Shown one piece after another: positions 13,511-26,241 of a stretch of 64,000 nucleotides of DNA. The notes beneath the pieces were generated by a model. That model had not been told where the DNA came from, made no database searches, and saw only the letters and a list, made by a program, of their open reading frames with translations. A program made the translations under genes and the position numbers. Position 1 is the stretch's first letter. The number at the start of each line of letters is the position of its first letter. The stretch is from Terfezia claveryi (taxonomy: Eukaryota; Ascomycota; Pezizomycetes; Pezizales; Pezizaceae). The stretch covers positions 558,001 through 622,000 of the forward strand of contig WHUX01000005.1 of assembly GCA_015179025.1 (NCBI GenBank). The letters are read 5' to 3'.

Positions 13511-13580
13511 CAGCCATCAGCCATCAGCCATCAGCCATCAGCCATCAGCCATCAGCCATCAGCCATCAGCCATCAGCCAT
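13511..13580 (+). repeat. Ten perfect copies of CAGCCAT
   Basis: A 7-bp unit is repeated ten times without error, with imperfect copies just before it (13496-13510). An open frame through it reads repeated ISHQPSA-type residues, but this follows from the repeat and is not taken as a protein. Confidence 0.95.
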
Positions 13581-13631
13581 CAGCAGTCATCTCCACTCGT
13601 TTTCATACTGGGCAGGGCATCCATCTTAGAT

Positions 13632-13647
13632 TGTGCCAACCAAGACT
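13632..13647 (-). repeat. Micro-insertion, 16 bp, with 9-bp target duplication
   Basis: TGTGCCAACCAAGACT is flanked by exact ATCTTAGAT copies (13623-13631 and 13648-13656). It is a variant of the family core with one extra A, and sits about 80 bp upstream of the next gene's start codon. Confidence 0.75.
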
Positions 13648-13728
13648 ATCTTAGATTCGCATCCTGAATGTCCGCAAGCCGTTGCACGCACCATAGCGGC
13701 TAGCTTCTTCCTGCCGAACTACGAAGTC

Positions 13729-14424
13729 ATGCCGACCCCAAGCTCCACACCGTCCAACTTACAGGCTGGGTCGCAATACATCGCCTCCAATAGCTCTCCT
13801 CACCGGCGATTACATGCCCCCAGCGCCATGTCGTCTAAAAAACCAACGGCTTCATCATCTACACAGCATGCACAAAACCAGTCGCCACCCACAGCTTCCC
13901 CTCGGTCTGCAACAAATATATGGCAGCTCATGGGGTACCCAATTCCACGGGGTCCATGCAGACATAAGCCCGGGATGCTGAGCTCTGCGTGCGCGTGTCT
14001 CCGGTTCATGCTTAATCCTGTAGTCGCCGGCAGTACATTCTGCTGTGATGGGTGTGGGCATCATGCGAGCTTTCATATACTGAAGGGGGAGTATCCTGCT
14101 AGCGAGGTTGGGGAAGGGATGATGGGGTTGGGGGTTGGGGATATAATACAGTCGCAGAATCAAGTGCATGGCAATGGACAGGGGCAGCTTGTCAATGGAA
14201 CCCCGGGAAAGGGAAGGGGGAAGAGAGTAGTAGAATTGGAGTTTGAGGATGATGATGGGGATGATGAGTGGTTAGGTGATGAGGCAGGGGACTTAATTAT
14301 TGTCCCGACGGCGAAGGTATTACCAAAACGAAGGATACCGGGGGCTTTCACAAATGGGACTGCAAGTGGGAGTGGGAATACGAGTGGAAGTGGGACGCCA
14401 TCGGCGAAGAGATCGAGAGTTTGA
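13729..14424 (+). CDS. Small Cys/His-rich conserved fungal-type protein, unknown function
   Basis: A single-exon frame of 231 aa starting at the first ATG (MPTPSSTPSN). The open frame extends further upstream but without an earlier ATG. Residues 1-65 are Ser/Thr/Pro-rich and likely disordered. A compact block at about 70-120 carries C77, H79, C88, C90, C105, C106, C109, H111, H112 and H116 (CRHKP, CACLRF, CCDGCGHHASFH), suggesting bound zinc. An acidic stretch (ELEFEDDDGDDEW) follows, and the protein ends with a basic nuclear-localisation-like tail, AKRSRV. I do not recognise the family and give no function. Confidence 0.6.
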   Translation: MPTPSSTPSNLQAGSQYIASNSSPHRRLHAPSAMSSKKPTASSSTQHAQNQSPPTASPRSATNIWQLMGYPIPRGPCRHKPGMLSSACACLRFMLNPVVAGSTFCCDGCGHHASFHILKGEYPASEVGEGMMGLGVGDIIQSQNQVHGNGQGQLVNGTPGKGRGKRVVELEFEDDDGDDEWLGDEAGDLIIVPTAKVLPKRRIPGAFTNGTASGSGNTSGSGTPSAKRSRV

Positions 14425-15106
14425 TGTTATAAGAACTCAGACGCAACAGAAGTCGCATTGTCAGGTGGCGGATGGTCATTCGGTTGGAAAAATAGGTACC
14501 CTCAGGCAACCAGTCTACATGTTTCTTTGCAACTGTTTCCATAAACTCTTTCATACCCTTCCTTTCTGGCACGGTCTCTGGTACTATTTGTTTTGTTGCG
14601 TTCTCACGCATGCTTGTATATCAGATGTATTTTGCTTGATCCCGTTAATGTTTTTTTTCTACAATGGTCTTTATGTTGTGGCATGATTGCTAGACTGTAA
14701 CATTATTGTATTGTCTGTTTGGGATTATATAGTATCTGGGTGTTATTAACACTATACTCTTGCTATATGAGCGTTGCTCTATCTGCAACCAGATCAATCT
14801 ATAGTCTGGTTGGCACATCAATCTAGTTTTGCCTGCGTACCACATTCAGCCTAGCCCAGCCCGTCTTGGCGAAGAGGTTCCACGAATCGCAGCAGGCCCG
14901 ATTAGTCCATCGTCGACTGATATTCACTACATCTCCACTCACTTCCGTTCTATTTCTGTCTAAAGCGAATACTATCTGGTACGAGCATTTCCGACTCCTC
15001 CGCTGTCTTCATCCTCCCCATCCTCTGCAACGTTGTTGGCATGAAGTAGCTTGGCTAATATTTACCATTCCAGAAACCTACGCTTTAAAATCACTGCGCC
15101 GCGAAA
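14425..15106. other. Spacer upstream of COX9
   Basis: Contains the micro-insertion at 14802-14816 and the COX9 promoter side. No other gene seen. Confidence 0.5.
14802..14816 (+). repeat. Micro-insertion TAGTCTGGTTGGCAC with 9-bp duplication
   Basis: The 15-bp unit is flanked by exact ATCAATCTA copies (14793-14801 and 14817-14825). It is identical to the insertion at 55046-55060, and this pair defines the 15-bp class of the family. Confidence 0.8.
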
Positions 15107-15448
15107 ATGATTCAACCGATTGTTGGGCGTTTGAGAAGGGGATTGATCATGGATCTGTCCGTTTCTATGGGTACGGGCTTCCCTCCTTTTCCCTTTTTCT
15201 GGGTCGGCGATTGTGGGTAAAAGGGACAAAAATTGAAAGATATGATACGGTTTTAAGCTATAGCAGGCGGCTGGGGCGTCGGAGCGGACTGAACATATAC
15301 TGATGAGCTACCATCTGGTACTCGTATAGGCCTCGGTATGGGCTTTGGCTACTACTTCTGGTACGGATACCATGTACCCAGCATTAGGCGCCGAGACGCC
15401 TTCTACGCCAAGTTGGAGAGGGAGAGGGCTGCTGCTCTCCAGGGTTAA
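15107..15448 (+). CDS. COX9: Cytochrome c oxidase subunit VIIa (Cox9)
   Basis: Two exons (15107-15170, 15330-15448) give 60 aa, the family length (yeast Cox9 is 59). The protein begins MIQPIVGRLRRGLIMDLSVS and continues across the splice site with GLGMGFGYYFWYGYHVP, a single transmembrane helix, then SIRRRDAFYAKLERERAAA, the conserved basic and charged tail. Cox9 is a nuclear-encoded, single-span subunit of mitochondrial complex IV. The intron is 159 bp, GTACGG..GTATAG. Each exon is short, so the gene is easily missed by ORF calling. Confidence 0.92.
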
Positions 15449-16599
15449 CCATTCTTGTGCCATGGTTCTTGGGAATGGAGTAGGTCTGGAGGGAGTGAAG
15501 GCGGGCAGCTGGGCAGAAACTGTAGACTGGAGGACTGGCGTGGGGGGAGTGCAGTGTACATTTTGCGAAATTGCGAGTGGAGTTATAGGTATCAAGGGTG
15601 GAATATACATTACATATAGCTGCGACACATTCAGATGGTTCTGATTCTTGAGTCTAATGTTGATGTTGATGTTGTGGATGTGCCGATGCGCTGTGGATTG
15701 ATGATGATGAGTGATGTCGTGCATAAAACGTAAGCAAAGAATCAACTCCCCGCATCCAATCGAGCAGGGCCTTTGGATGGCCACTGCATAGTACGGTACT
15801 TCCACACCGTGGAACCAACCTTCACACAGTATATGCCAGTCGACGGAACCACAGAGGGGGGGCGGTTACATCGTTTATATTTAAGGTAGCTCATCTTAGG
15901 TTTGACATCGTTGGTTGAAGTCGTATGCAAGATCTGCGTCACTACTTGCTGCAATAATGAAGTTCGGGTACTAATTATTACCCCTCTGTCCACAGAAACA
16001 GTTGACGGTTAGTTTTTGATCCCGACTCGCTTCCCGGTGGCCATCGCCATTTGCAAGACGTTGCTTGCTATAAGTTTCTGTCTTATACATAATCGGGTAT
16101 ATAGTACATAAGGCCCTCCATCTGTTAACAGTCCGTCCGTTTTGGGGTCGTCCGTTCCTGAGGCTGCGCATAATAATATCACATCTGCAATACGCTGGGT
16201 TTACGTTATGTGGAAACAAATAGCAAGCAGAAAACGAGAGTAAAAGGAAAAGTGGATTAAACCCCCGGTCCTTAGCCGACTCCTGTTCTCGTTGCCAGCC
16301 GACTCCGCAATTTTTCTCGCTCTTCAATCCAACGGTACCGTACTCAAACTAACCCATCTTCTGAACCGCGCTGTAGCAAGCCACAGGAACAAGTAATTGT
16401 ACCCTTCCTAACTATCGCTTGCTTACATTCCTATTTCCTACTCCCCGCCACCGCCGACGCATTAAACCTCACCCCCCCCACACACTCTTACTACCCCCCC
16501 CACCGTAGTCTCGGAAACCCCCACCGCCCTGGTAGCCTCTCACACGCACTCTTACACACAACATTATCTCTCTCTCACGGTTCGCCTGGTAGCGCAGAC
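15449..16599. promoter_or_regulatory. COX9-TOM70 spacer with C-rich tract
   Basis: No gene recognised. The last 150 bp before TOM70 (about 16440-16570) is strongly pyrimidine-rich with C runs and CACAC/CTCTT repeats, a common core-promoter feature of highly expressed fungal genes. The promoter role is inferred. Confidence 0.45.
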
Positions 16600-18869
<2,270 letters not shown>

Positions 18870-19769
18870 AGCGCCCACATGGCCTGCACGGATACGGAAA
18901 GGACTTGAGGGTAACTATCCCCATTTGAGTTATCACATTGGATGATGTAGTAAAATACGGTATGGTGCACGGTCACGGAAGGGCATCATAAGGACGGTAA
19001 GGATGGGATTGGAATTTATGGTTGGTTTTTCAGGTTGCAGGATTGTTTTGCTACAAACTTATGGCAAGTTGGGGTACAAAAAAATAGAATTAATTGAAAT
19101 TCACCTCTTTGTACCTGTAGGATAGTTTATTGTCTTGAGCTTACCACCTTATTTTATTTCTTGTACACATCTTTTTTGTCAACACACCCATTATCTATTA
19201 CTTATCATTTGTACTCCCAGGACCTCTATGTCTTTGTCTGACTTCAAGTACTTGATTTTAGGCATTGTACTTTCAATCTCCCCTCTTGGTTTCCTACGGA
19301 TTCTTGTGTCGTCTCATCTTCTCTCGCTTCTCCACATTGTACAACTTATTTTAACTGTAATGTATAAGATACATTTGAATCCTCCCTCCAAACATAATTT
19401 CCACAAGTGGTGCACGGCGGCGTACGCAGGAAGAATCTTGTCTACATTTGTCTAACAAGAGCGGGCTCCCTGATCTTATGCATAGACTCATAGGTGTATA
19501 AGTAATGCCCAGGCGATAAGTGCTGTACGCGATATCAATTATTTTCTTCAGCCTATAGATCTCCTCATCTGCCAAGATTAACAACTTTAGTACGACTCCC
19601 TGTAGCGCTAAGTGACATGCAGCGCGAAGCGAAAAGTTGCACACAATTGACGACCGGATTATTCGAACTGCGATTGCAATTGTGCCTACCTCAGTTTGTG
19701 GTTTATGGTCGGGCCGTTATATTGGATACCCTTAACTACGAGTTCGGAGCGAAGCAACATACAGACATA
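18870..19769. other. TOM70-NOP13 spacer
   Basis: About 900 bp, AT- and pyrimidine-rich, with no credible gene or RNA. Confidence 0.45.
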
Positions 19770-21311
19770 ATGGCTCCGGTGGGAAAAGGTGGGAGGGTTG
19801 TGAAGAAGGAGAAAGATGGGAAGGAGAAGAAAGTGAAGGAGAAGAAGGAGAAGAAGGAGAAGAAGGAGAATAAACATCAGAAAGAGAAGATAGACAAGGT
19901 GGAGGAGGTGGTTGGACAGGTGAAGGAGGTTCAAGGTGAGACGAATGGGGTGGAGGTAGTGGAGAAGAAAAAAGACAAGAAGGGGAAAAAGGACAAGAAG
20001 GCACAGAAGCAAGCAGGTGAACAGGAGGAACAGAATGAGGACAACAAGGGGCCCAAAAACGACGAGGGCATTATCCCTTCAAAAAAGCGGAAACGCACAC
20101 TCCCAGAAGGCGAGCTTGCCATCGATATCACCCTCCCTGAACCCCCCTCAAAAAAAGCCCTTCGTAAGCTTAAAAGAACGGCACCCACCGCTGACCCCAA
20201 CGCCCCCACTCCTAATACTACCTCCACCACGACAAGCATCCCACAAACTCACGGCATCGGTGCTACCCAGAACCGCTCCAAACACGGAGTCTGGATCGGT
20301 AACCTCACATTTACTACGACTGAGTTGCAAGTGCGTGAGTTTTTCACCTCGCCAGGATCAACCGGTGAAGCAGGCTCGAAGCGTGAAGTCCCTCCCCCAC
20401 CAGGACTGGAAGTCGGGAGAATCAACCTCCCAACCAAGAAAGCCTGGAATAAGACTTCTCGCAAAGAGGAACTCCAGAATCAGGGGTTTGCATACGTGGA
20501 TTTTAGTATCCCAGAGGGGGTTACTTGGGCGGTGAAGTACAAGTCGGAAATGTATTTGGGGAGTAGGAAGGTTTTGATCAAGGATGCGAATAACTTTGAA
20601 GGGCGGCCTGCGAAAGCAGAAACTGCTAATGCGGATGCAGGATCTGATAGAGCTATGGGTGGTGGCGGAGGAGGAGCAGCAGTGGCAACAAGGAACCCGC
20701 CGAGTAAAATTTTATTCGTTGGAAATCTCCCGTTTGAAAGTACAGATGAGGAGATTCGAGAGCATTTCTCCTTTGCAGGAACCATTCAAAACGTCCGTCT
20801 TGCGCGCTTCGAAGACTCAGGTAAATGCAAGGGATTTGGATTCCTCGATTTCAATTCTATCGAGGAAGTTGAGCGTGCAATGGAGGGAGCTAGTCTTGAC
20901 GACCCACCCATGCCAGGGGACGACGGAGTATCAGTTGAAGGGAAGGAGGAAGTTAGGTTGCACAGAGAACGGAAGAAGCTGAGGGGAGATAGGAGGTACT
21001 TCAAGGGTCGTTTAATCCGAATGGAGTTTGGTGAAGATGCTGAGGTGAGGTATAAGAAAAGATGGGAAGGCAAGGGGAAGAAGGGCGGTGAAGGGGATGG
21101 CGAGGAGAGAGGTGGGGATAGGAAGAGAAGGAGGGTGGATGGGGAAGATGGCGGAGAGAGGACGTCGAGGAGGGGGGGCAAACAGAAAACACCAAGGAAG
21201 AAGGAGGAGGAACAGGAGAAGGTGTATGGGAAAGGAAAGGATAAAGCTATGGTGGATAGAATGACGGGGACGGCGGTGCAAGCGACGGGGAAGAAAGTTA
21301 TGTTTGATTAG
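19770..21311 (+). CDS. NOP13: Nucleolar RNA-binding protein Nop13-like, two RRMs
   Basis: An uninterrupted frame of 513 aa from the ATG at 19770. The open frame extends upstream, but MAPVGKGGRVVKKEKDGK is the expected Lys-rich nucleolar start. Residues 1-150 are Lys/Glu-rich. RRM1 has WIGNLTF (RNP2) and QGFAYVDF (RNP1); RRM2 has LFVGNLPF and CKGFGFLDF. The C-terminus is basic (KRWEGKGKKGG; KRRRV). The layout matches yeast Nop13, a nucleolar protein associated with pre-ribosomes. Being intronless is unusual among its neighbours. Nop12 or RBM34 are the nearest alternatives. Confidence 0.85.
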   Translation: MAPVGKGGRVVKKEKDGKEKKVKEKKEKKEKKENKHQKEKIDKVEEVVGQVKEVQGETNGVEVVEKKKDKKGKKDKKAQKQAGEQEEQNEDNKGPKNDEGIIPSKKRKRTLPEGELAIDITLPEPPSKKALRKLKRTAPTADPNAPTPNTTSTTTSIPQTHGIGATQNRSKHGVWIGNLTFTTTELQVREFFTSPGSTGEAGSKREVPPPPGLEVGRINLPTKKAWNKTSRKEELQNQGFAYVDFSIPEGVTWAVKYKSEMYLGSRKVLIKDANNFEGRPAKAETANADAGSDRAMGGGGGGAAVATRNPPSKILFVGNLPFESTDEEIREHFSFAGTIQNVRLARFEDSGKCKGFGFLDFNSIEEVERAMEGASLDDPPMPGDDGVSVEGKEEVRLHRERKKLRGDRRYFKGRLIRMEFGEDAEVRYKKRWEGKGKKGGEGDGEERGGDRKRRRVDGEDGGERTSRRGGKQKTPRKKEEEQEKVYGKGKDKAMVDRMTGTAVQATGKKVMFD

Positions 21312-21794
21312 TTACATGTCGTTAATTTTATACATTATAATACCCTCTGCCTAAAGACCGGTATAGTCCCGAAATATTGGGACAGGAAGATTGTATTTTA
21401 TGCTAGTTGTTAGGTTGCAATATTTGCCATAAAAAAAAACAGTTGCACAAGTATAACTCTATAGACTAGATGAATATTTTGCAGCGCACCTAACAGGTAA
21501 CAATTTTCCATTTCAATTCCCAGGCAGAGTAGCTAAAATTACAGAATTTCAGAAAGACAAGCAGAGAAGTAACTATGAGGGGATGATTGACGTAATAGAC
21601 AACAGATGAACATTATGAATCTTATAACCTCACCATATCATAAATGGGGTATAATAAGACATTGTTGGTTGATGCCCCTGAGCCCATGTAGAATCAATCA
21701 TTACCCTGATATAGAGAAACTCAGACAGCTATCACTTTCAAGAACCTTCATGAAACGCCATTGCAACCACATCACACACTCTTCTTGACATCTA
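21312..21794. other. Convergent 3' region, NOP13 and U1C
   Basis: An AT-rich intergenic stretch between two genes ending toward each other; it should hold both polyadenylation regions. No gene seen. Confidence 0.5.
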
Positions 21795-22802
21795 TCAGCG
21801 TTTCTCCCCCTCACCCGGTCCTCCATTACCCCCCTGTGAACCCTGTCCAGGCGGGAATCCCCCAAACTGTGCAGGATGCGGTGGCATCCCAGGCATTCCC
21901 GGCGGTGGAACGGCACCGAATTGTCCCGGCGGTGGAACGGCACCGAATTGTCCCGGTGGTGGGGGGCTACCTAGTCCTCCCGGCGGAGGAACGAACCCTG
22001 GGGGAGGAATTGGGAACCCTGGCATACCCGGCATTGGCGGAGGGAACGCACCAGGTCGTGGTGGGCCACCAGGTCCTCCTGGGGCTCCGGCAGCGAAATT
22101 TGTGGGTGGGATTGGTGGTGGGAACGGCATGCCTGAACGTGCTATCCCCAACGTTAGCAGCCTATCCCCAAACTCATAATGCGTGTGTACGTACGTGGGA
22201 AGCCAAAAGGCGGTGGTGGGAACCCTCCAGCTCCTCCTGGTGGTGGAATCATCCCCGGCATCGGCAGTGGCATCCCGGGCATTCCGGGCAACCCTGGAAT
22301 TGGCATCCCCGGAGGTGGAATAGGAGGCATCCCGGGCATCCCCGTCATCGGCATTCCTGGCATAGGTGGCATTCCCATCGGACCTCCAGGCGGTGGGACT
22401 CCAGCACCAGGGAACCCCATAGACATGCCTGGAGTTTGCCCTTCTGCGCCATATGCGTTGGTGATAGAATCGATTACCGACTGTGCTTTCTCATGACCGA
22501 TTTCTACATTTCCCCATTGTCAATTCAAATCGTTCCCCCGGGCTTTGAAAGTGGACTTTAGGGGCCAACATACGTTGGTAATATTCAACAACATTCCTCA
22601 AATGATTCCTCCCGCTATTGTGCGCCCGTCGCACACTTATGGAGTCGTGGGTGAGGTATACATCGCAGTAATCACCTAATCGCGAATCAGTTCATCGGGT
22701 CCTCTATCGCGTACTATGCTGGGGAAAAACCTACAGAAGAGTAGACACGGAGTTAGCTGAGCTATCACATGAAATGGAGAGAGGGGACTTATATTTCGGC
22801 AT
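21795..22802 (-). CDS. U1 small nuclear ribonucleoprotein C
   Basis: Four exons (22802-22769, 22675-22574, 22503-22195, 22141-21795) give 263 aa. The N-terminal zinc finger has [12 protein letters not shown] and [13 protein letters not shown] (Cys2His2), followed by [18 protein letters not shown], diagnostic of U1-C, which stabilises U1 snRNP on the 5' splice site. The remainder is a long Pro/Gly/Met-rich tail (PPPGMPG-type repeats), larger than in animals but common in fungi. With canonical splicing, the first exon adds KSPLSIS between MPKY and the first zinc Cys, where other family members have a single residue. The antisense strand gives collagen-like shadow frames. Confidence 0.9.
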
Positions 22803-23372
22803 TGTGTGGATAGAATGGACGTGGCGACTTGCTTGAGCTGGAAGCTTTTCAAGCTGGCAACAAAAGAAGACGACGTGAGAGTTAGAATCTGGACTGCGGC
22901 TCCGTGTTGGGCCTAGTTTTTGAGCCACTCATCTAATCCGAATCTGCAAGCTTCCAGCTGAGTAATACACACTCACAGGAAAGCGCCAAGTAGATACTAA
23001 TTCAGGGTAACTTTAAAATTGTTAATATTGTTGGACGAGCGCTTCGTTCCTTTCATATTTTGTATTTTCATTCGGACCCCATGGACCATCCATCACCCCG
23101 ACACCCAAACAATGAGAGAGAAAGCCAGCTAGAGACATGAAAAGGAACAGAATAAACAGAGAAGAAGAGGATGAACACAAGAAAAAGTAAACCCTAGAAT
23201 GCCGATACAGAGAAAAACTATCTTAATCGAATTTTTCTCTACGCCGTCACTACACTCAACATACCCTATCCCAATGACTATAGTGTTGCCCCCAAACAAG
23301 AAATTGCCACTTCCATTTTGCCGAGTAATTGAGGTGATATTCAGATTTGTAGAGAAAATACTTCTGTTGCAC
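22803..23372. other. Spacer U1C start to RACK1 stop
   Basis: AT-rich; it contains the U1C promoter and RACK1 3' flank. No gene seen. Confidence 0.45.
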
Positions 23373-24879
23373 TCAAAGGCTTGACATTACGACACCCCAT
23401 GCCCTGATGATATTATCGGTGTAACCAGCAAAAAGAGTAGAACCGTCGGCAGACCAGGCCAAAGAAATACACTCTGGCTCCCTGCTCTTCTTGCCGACAG
23501 CTGGGAACTCCGGCTTGAGCTCATCGATCTTGCCCTTCTTCTCAAGGTCGAAGATGATGATCTTGGAGGCGGTGGCGGCGCAAAGCCAGTACCTGTTGGG
23601 GGAGAATACGAGGGCGTAGATCTCGTCGCCGGCGTTAAGGGAATAAAGGTGCTTTGACTCATTGAGATCCCAAAGCATGGTAGTGCCGTCCTTGCCACCA
23701 GAGGCACAAAGGGATCCGTCGGGGGAGATAGTGACAGTGTTGATATATCCGGTGTGTCCGATGTGGTCAGTTTGAATTCGGCAGGAAACGAGCTCCCACA
23801 CCTGATATTTCAGTTAAGTTAGTTTCAAGGACTACTGCCAAAATGTTTTTTTTTTGAATATCGCAAGAATGAGCGTAAAGAGTGATGATCAGAAGTTTTG
23901 GTGAAAGATTGTCTCATAGGGATAGATGGTCCCTCTGAAGTAGCAAATACATAGAAAACAAAACATCATATAGCGTCTTTTCGCTCGGCGATCAGTTTTA
24001 GGGGAAATCAGAGACAATCCCTTACCTTGACCAACTTGTCCCAGCCAGCGGAAACGATGACTGGGTTCTGTGGGTTGGGGGAGAACCTCACACAAGAGAC
24101 CCACTCAGTATGCCCCTTCTCGGTGATGGTGAACTTGCAGTCGCCGAGGGTGTTCCAGAGCTTGATGGTCTTGTCACGGGAACCAGAGACAATTTGCCTG
24201 TTATCGGCGGAGAAGGAGACAGAGAGGACGTCTCCAGTGTGTCCAACAAATCTTCGAGTGGTGACACCAGTGGAGAGCTCCCACAGTCGGAGGGTCTTGT
24301 CCCAAGAGGCCGAGAGAGCGTAGGCACCGTCAGACGAGATAACACAGTCAGAGACAATGTGAGCGTGGCCATGGAGCGACCTCTTTGGGACACCGTAGCT
24401 CTGCTCATCGCGAGTGCTGTCAAAGGGGAAACCTTGGTCAATATCAAAAACTGACCATGCTACCATATACCAGGCCGGAGGGGATCATACAGGTCCCAGA
24501 TGATGAGAGACTGGTCACGAGAACCAGACAAGAGCATGTTGGGGTTCTCGAGAGAGGTAGCAAGACACTGTACACGGCCCTCCTAGTCAGCTCTGTACCC
24601 CTTATGACCCTTGCCTAAAATTGAATCTCAGGTGAACATACGGTGACCCATCCGCTGTGACCCTCCAAAGTTCCGCGCAAAACCTATCATTCCACACTCC
24701 ATCAGCCTCCAATTCCTATCCTACTCCAGCTAATATCCCTTATAGCCCCAGCCGTCCCAAGCTTTTCCCAAACTCAGCATAGTGTCGTTACTCCCGAGAG
24801 AGATGGAAAAGCTGGGATCCTCCAATTCGTAGAAGATAGCAGCAAGAATGCGGAAATTTCGTACCATGTGTTCCCCCAT
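23373..24879 (-). CDS. RACK1/Asc1/CpcB, WD40 ribosomal scaffold
   Basis: Five exons (24879-24865, 24683-24642, 24567-24491, 24416-24026, 23801-23373) give 317 aa, exactly the usual RACK1 length. Seven WD repeats are visible, with signatures such as [88 protein letters not shown] and [17 protein letters not shown]1 sits on the 40S head near the mRNA exit and is a signalling scaffold (CpcB in Aspergillus, Asc1 in yeast). The first exon is five codons (MGEHM). The last intron (23802-24025, 224 bp) hosts a U24-like snoRNA, as the yeast ASC1 intron does. Confidence 0.97.
23871..23986 (-). ncRNA. Intron-encoded box C/D snoRNA, U24/snR24-like
   Basis: It lies in the last RACK1 intron, sense strand. 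Visible features are a C box ATGATGT (23963-23969), the block ATTTGCTA (23941-23948) followed by CTTCAGA, a D box CTGA (23889-23892) preceded by CACCAAAACTT, and a flanking stem GAGCGAAAAGA / TCTTTACGCTC (23976-23986 with 23871-23881, one mismatch). From memory, ATTTGCTA and CACCAA are shared with U24, and the yeast homologue snR24 lies in the ASC1 intron, so host gene and sequence agree. U24 guides 2'-O-methylation of large-subunit rRNA. The mature RNA is probably about 23885-23972. Confidence 0.82.
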
Positions 24880-25176
24880 GATTGTTGTTGGTGGAGTTTG
24901 ACTGAGTGGGTTTTGAAGGGTAATACCGGTGTACGTGCGAGGATATACGGAGCGGCTTTTAACGATCGATTCAATTTTTTGGTGTTGAGAATATCTTTGG
25001 CGACCAGTGGTGGGGCGGGTTAAGCCCTCGCCTGGCCGAGACAATGAACATCTGCCAGGAGCCAGTCACAAGCACTAGTTCTACAGCGAAAAATTTTGTG
25101 TGTCATGACTAATTTATTATGTAATTCATGTCAAGGACCCAAATTGGGTGCACGCCATTCCTGTCTAGGTAGTACA

Positions 25177-25190
25177 TAGTCTGGTTGGCT
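25177..25190 (+). repeat. Micro-insertion motif, no clear duplication
   Basis: TAGTCTGGTTGGCT matches the family core. Only TACA repeats on both sides, so the insertion boundaries are not established. Confidence 0.45.
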
Positions 25191-25877
25191 TACAATTAAC
25201 AATCAACAGTTAACACCAAGTACTTTATCGAGTATTCGGTGCAGAAGACACCCCAACTCTCATATCCTACTGTAACTTTTACGTGCTCCGACTGTTTGCC
25301 ACCACCATTACAATCCTATCAAGAAAGCGTATATCTGACTCCGCTAGAGTTCGTATGCTGCCAAGGTGTAGCTGTACTATTTCTAGGTTATCCATGCAGC
25401 ACTTCAGGGTAATGCCGACTTGTAAGAAGGAGTTCCGCCTGGGCAATCGAAGACTCGAGTAGTCCTTCCATTAAAATTGGTGAAATTACACAACCACAAT
25501 ACACAACTCCTGATTCAACTGTCCTCTGGTCTAATTTAGTGTCAATTACCATGCTATGCTGAAAGGCCTATGTAACCCCTGATAAACTTTCGCCAACGCT
25601 CACAGGGAAATACACGATGGAGCTCCTGGATTATCCAAGCCCGGGACCTGGCCATGTGAGACCTGCAGCTACCTCCGTGGTATCCTAAATTCCCTACGGA
25701 TCCAGTGCCAGGGTGGTCGAGCTGCATGGAAAAGTAATGACCCGTTTTGAGCAAGTTAGTACCTCAAGACATATTAGTGGTGCCCCGCCTAATTAGCTCT
25801 TCGTCCCCAGGGGGTAGAGCTATACGGTTGCTTTTAATTTCATGCTTTGTCCCCTGCATTTCGTCTTGCGGCGGACT

Positions 25878-25894
25878 TTGTGCCAACCAGACTA
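25878..25894 (-). repeat. Micro-insertion motif TTGTGCCAACCAGACTA
   Basis: An exact match to the core of the 24-bp class; no direct repeat is seen at its edges. Confidence 0.5.
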
Positions 25895-26241
25895 CATCCG
25901 CAATATGTATCCGTTATATGAATCAGGCCTAGCAGGTTGAGCAGATATGGATAGCTGAGGCCATCGAACATCATTAATCACCCATAGTTCGGGTCACTTC
26001 CCCGCATAAGTGTAAAATAAGAATTACTAAGGTATGCTTTGTGAAGGGTGGGAACTAAGTTCTGACAGTGTAAGGAGGTCGCTAATAATAGAGGGATTTT
26101 GTACACCCTGGGCAGTCAGTTACGCACACGTTATGCACGACAGGGCTGGCCTGTCTAGCTAACCAGCTTAGACGTAGTCCAATCTTGCATAATATAATAA
26201 AAAAATACTTGCAACAAAAACATCAAAATACCGGTATCAGT

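Larger units (their letters stand above)
13037..13728. other. Spacer with 7-bp tandem repeat and micro-insertions
   Basis: No gene is recognised apart from the listed repeats. The region holds the 3' flank of SLT2 and the promoter side of the next gene, a CAGCCAT tandem array and two members of the micro-insertion family. Confidence 0.5.
24880..26089. other. Spacer RACK1 to Harbinger element
   Basis: About 1.2 kb with no credible gene. It holds two poorly bounded micro-insertion motifs (25177-25190 and 25878-25894). Confidence 0.5.

Noticed and set aside
13511..13580. Possible CRISPR-like array
   Set aside because: A 7-bp tandem repeat without spacers in a eukaryotic genome; not CRISPR.
13371..13667. 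Frames reading repeated ISHQPSA
   Set aside because: Come directly from the CAGCCAT tandem repeat; a 7-bp unit is open in all frames by chance.
15308..15805. 165-aa minus-strand frame
   Set aside because: Overlaps the second exon of COX9 on the opposite strand and has low-complexity His/Asn content.
21761..22561. Plus-strand frames with collagen-like Gly-Ile-Pro repeats
   Set aside because: These are antisense readings of the Pro/Gly/Met-rich tail of the U1C gene.
24500..24530. ACCAGACAAG resembling the micro-insertion core
   Set aside because: It is conserved coding sequence of RACK1 (SGSRDQSL), not an insertion; a similar chance match lies in MGR3 near 7387.
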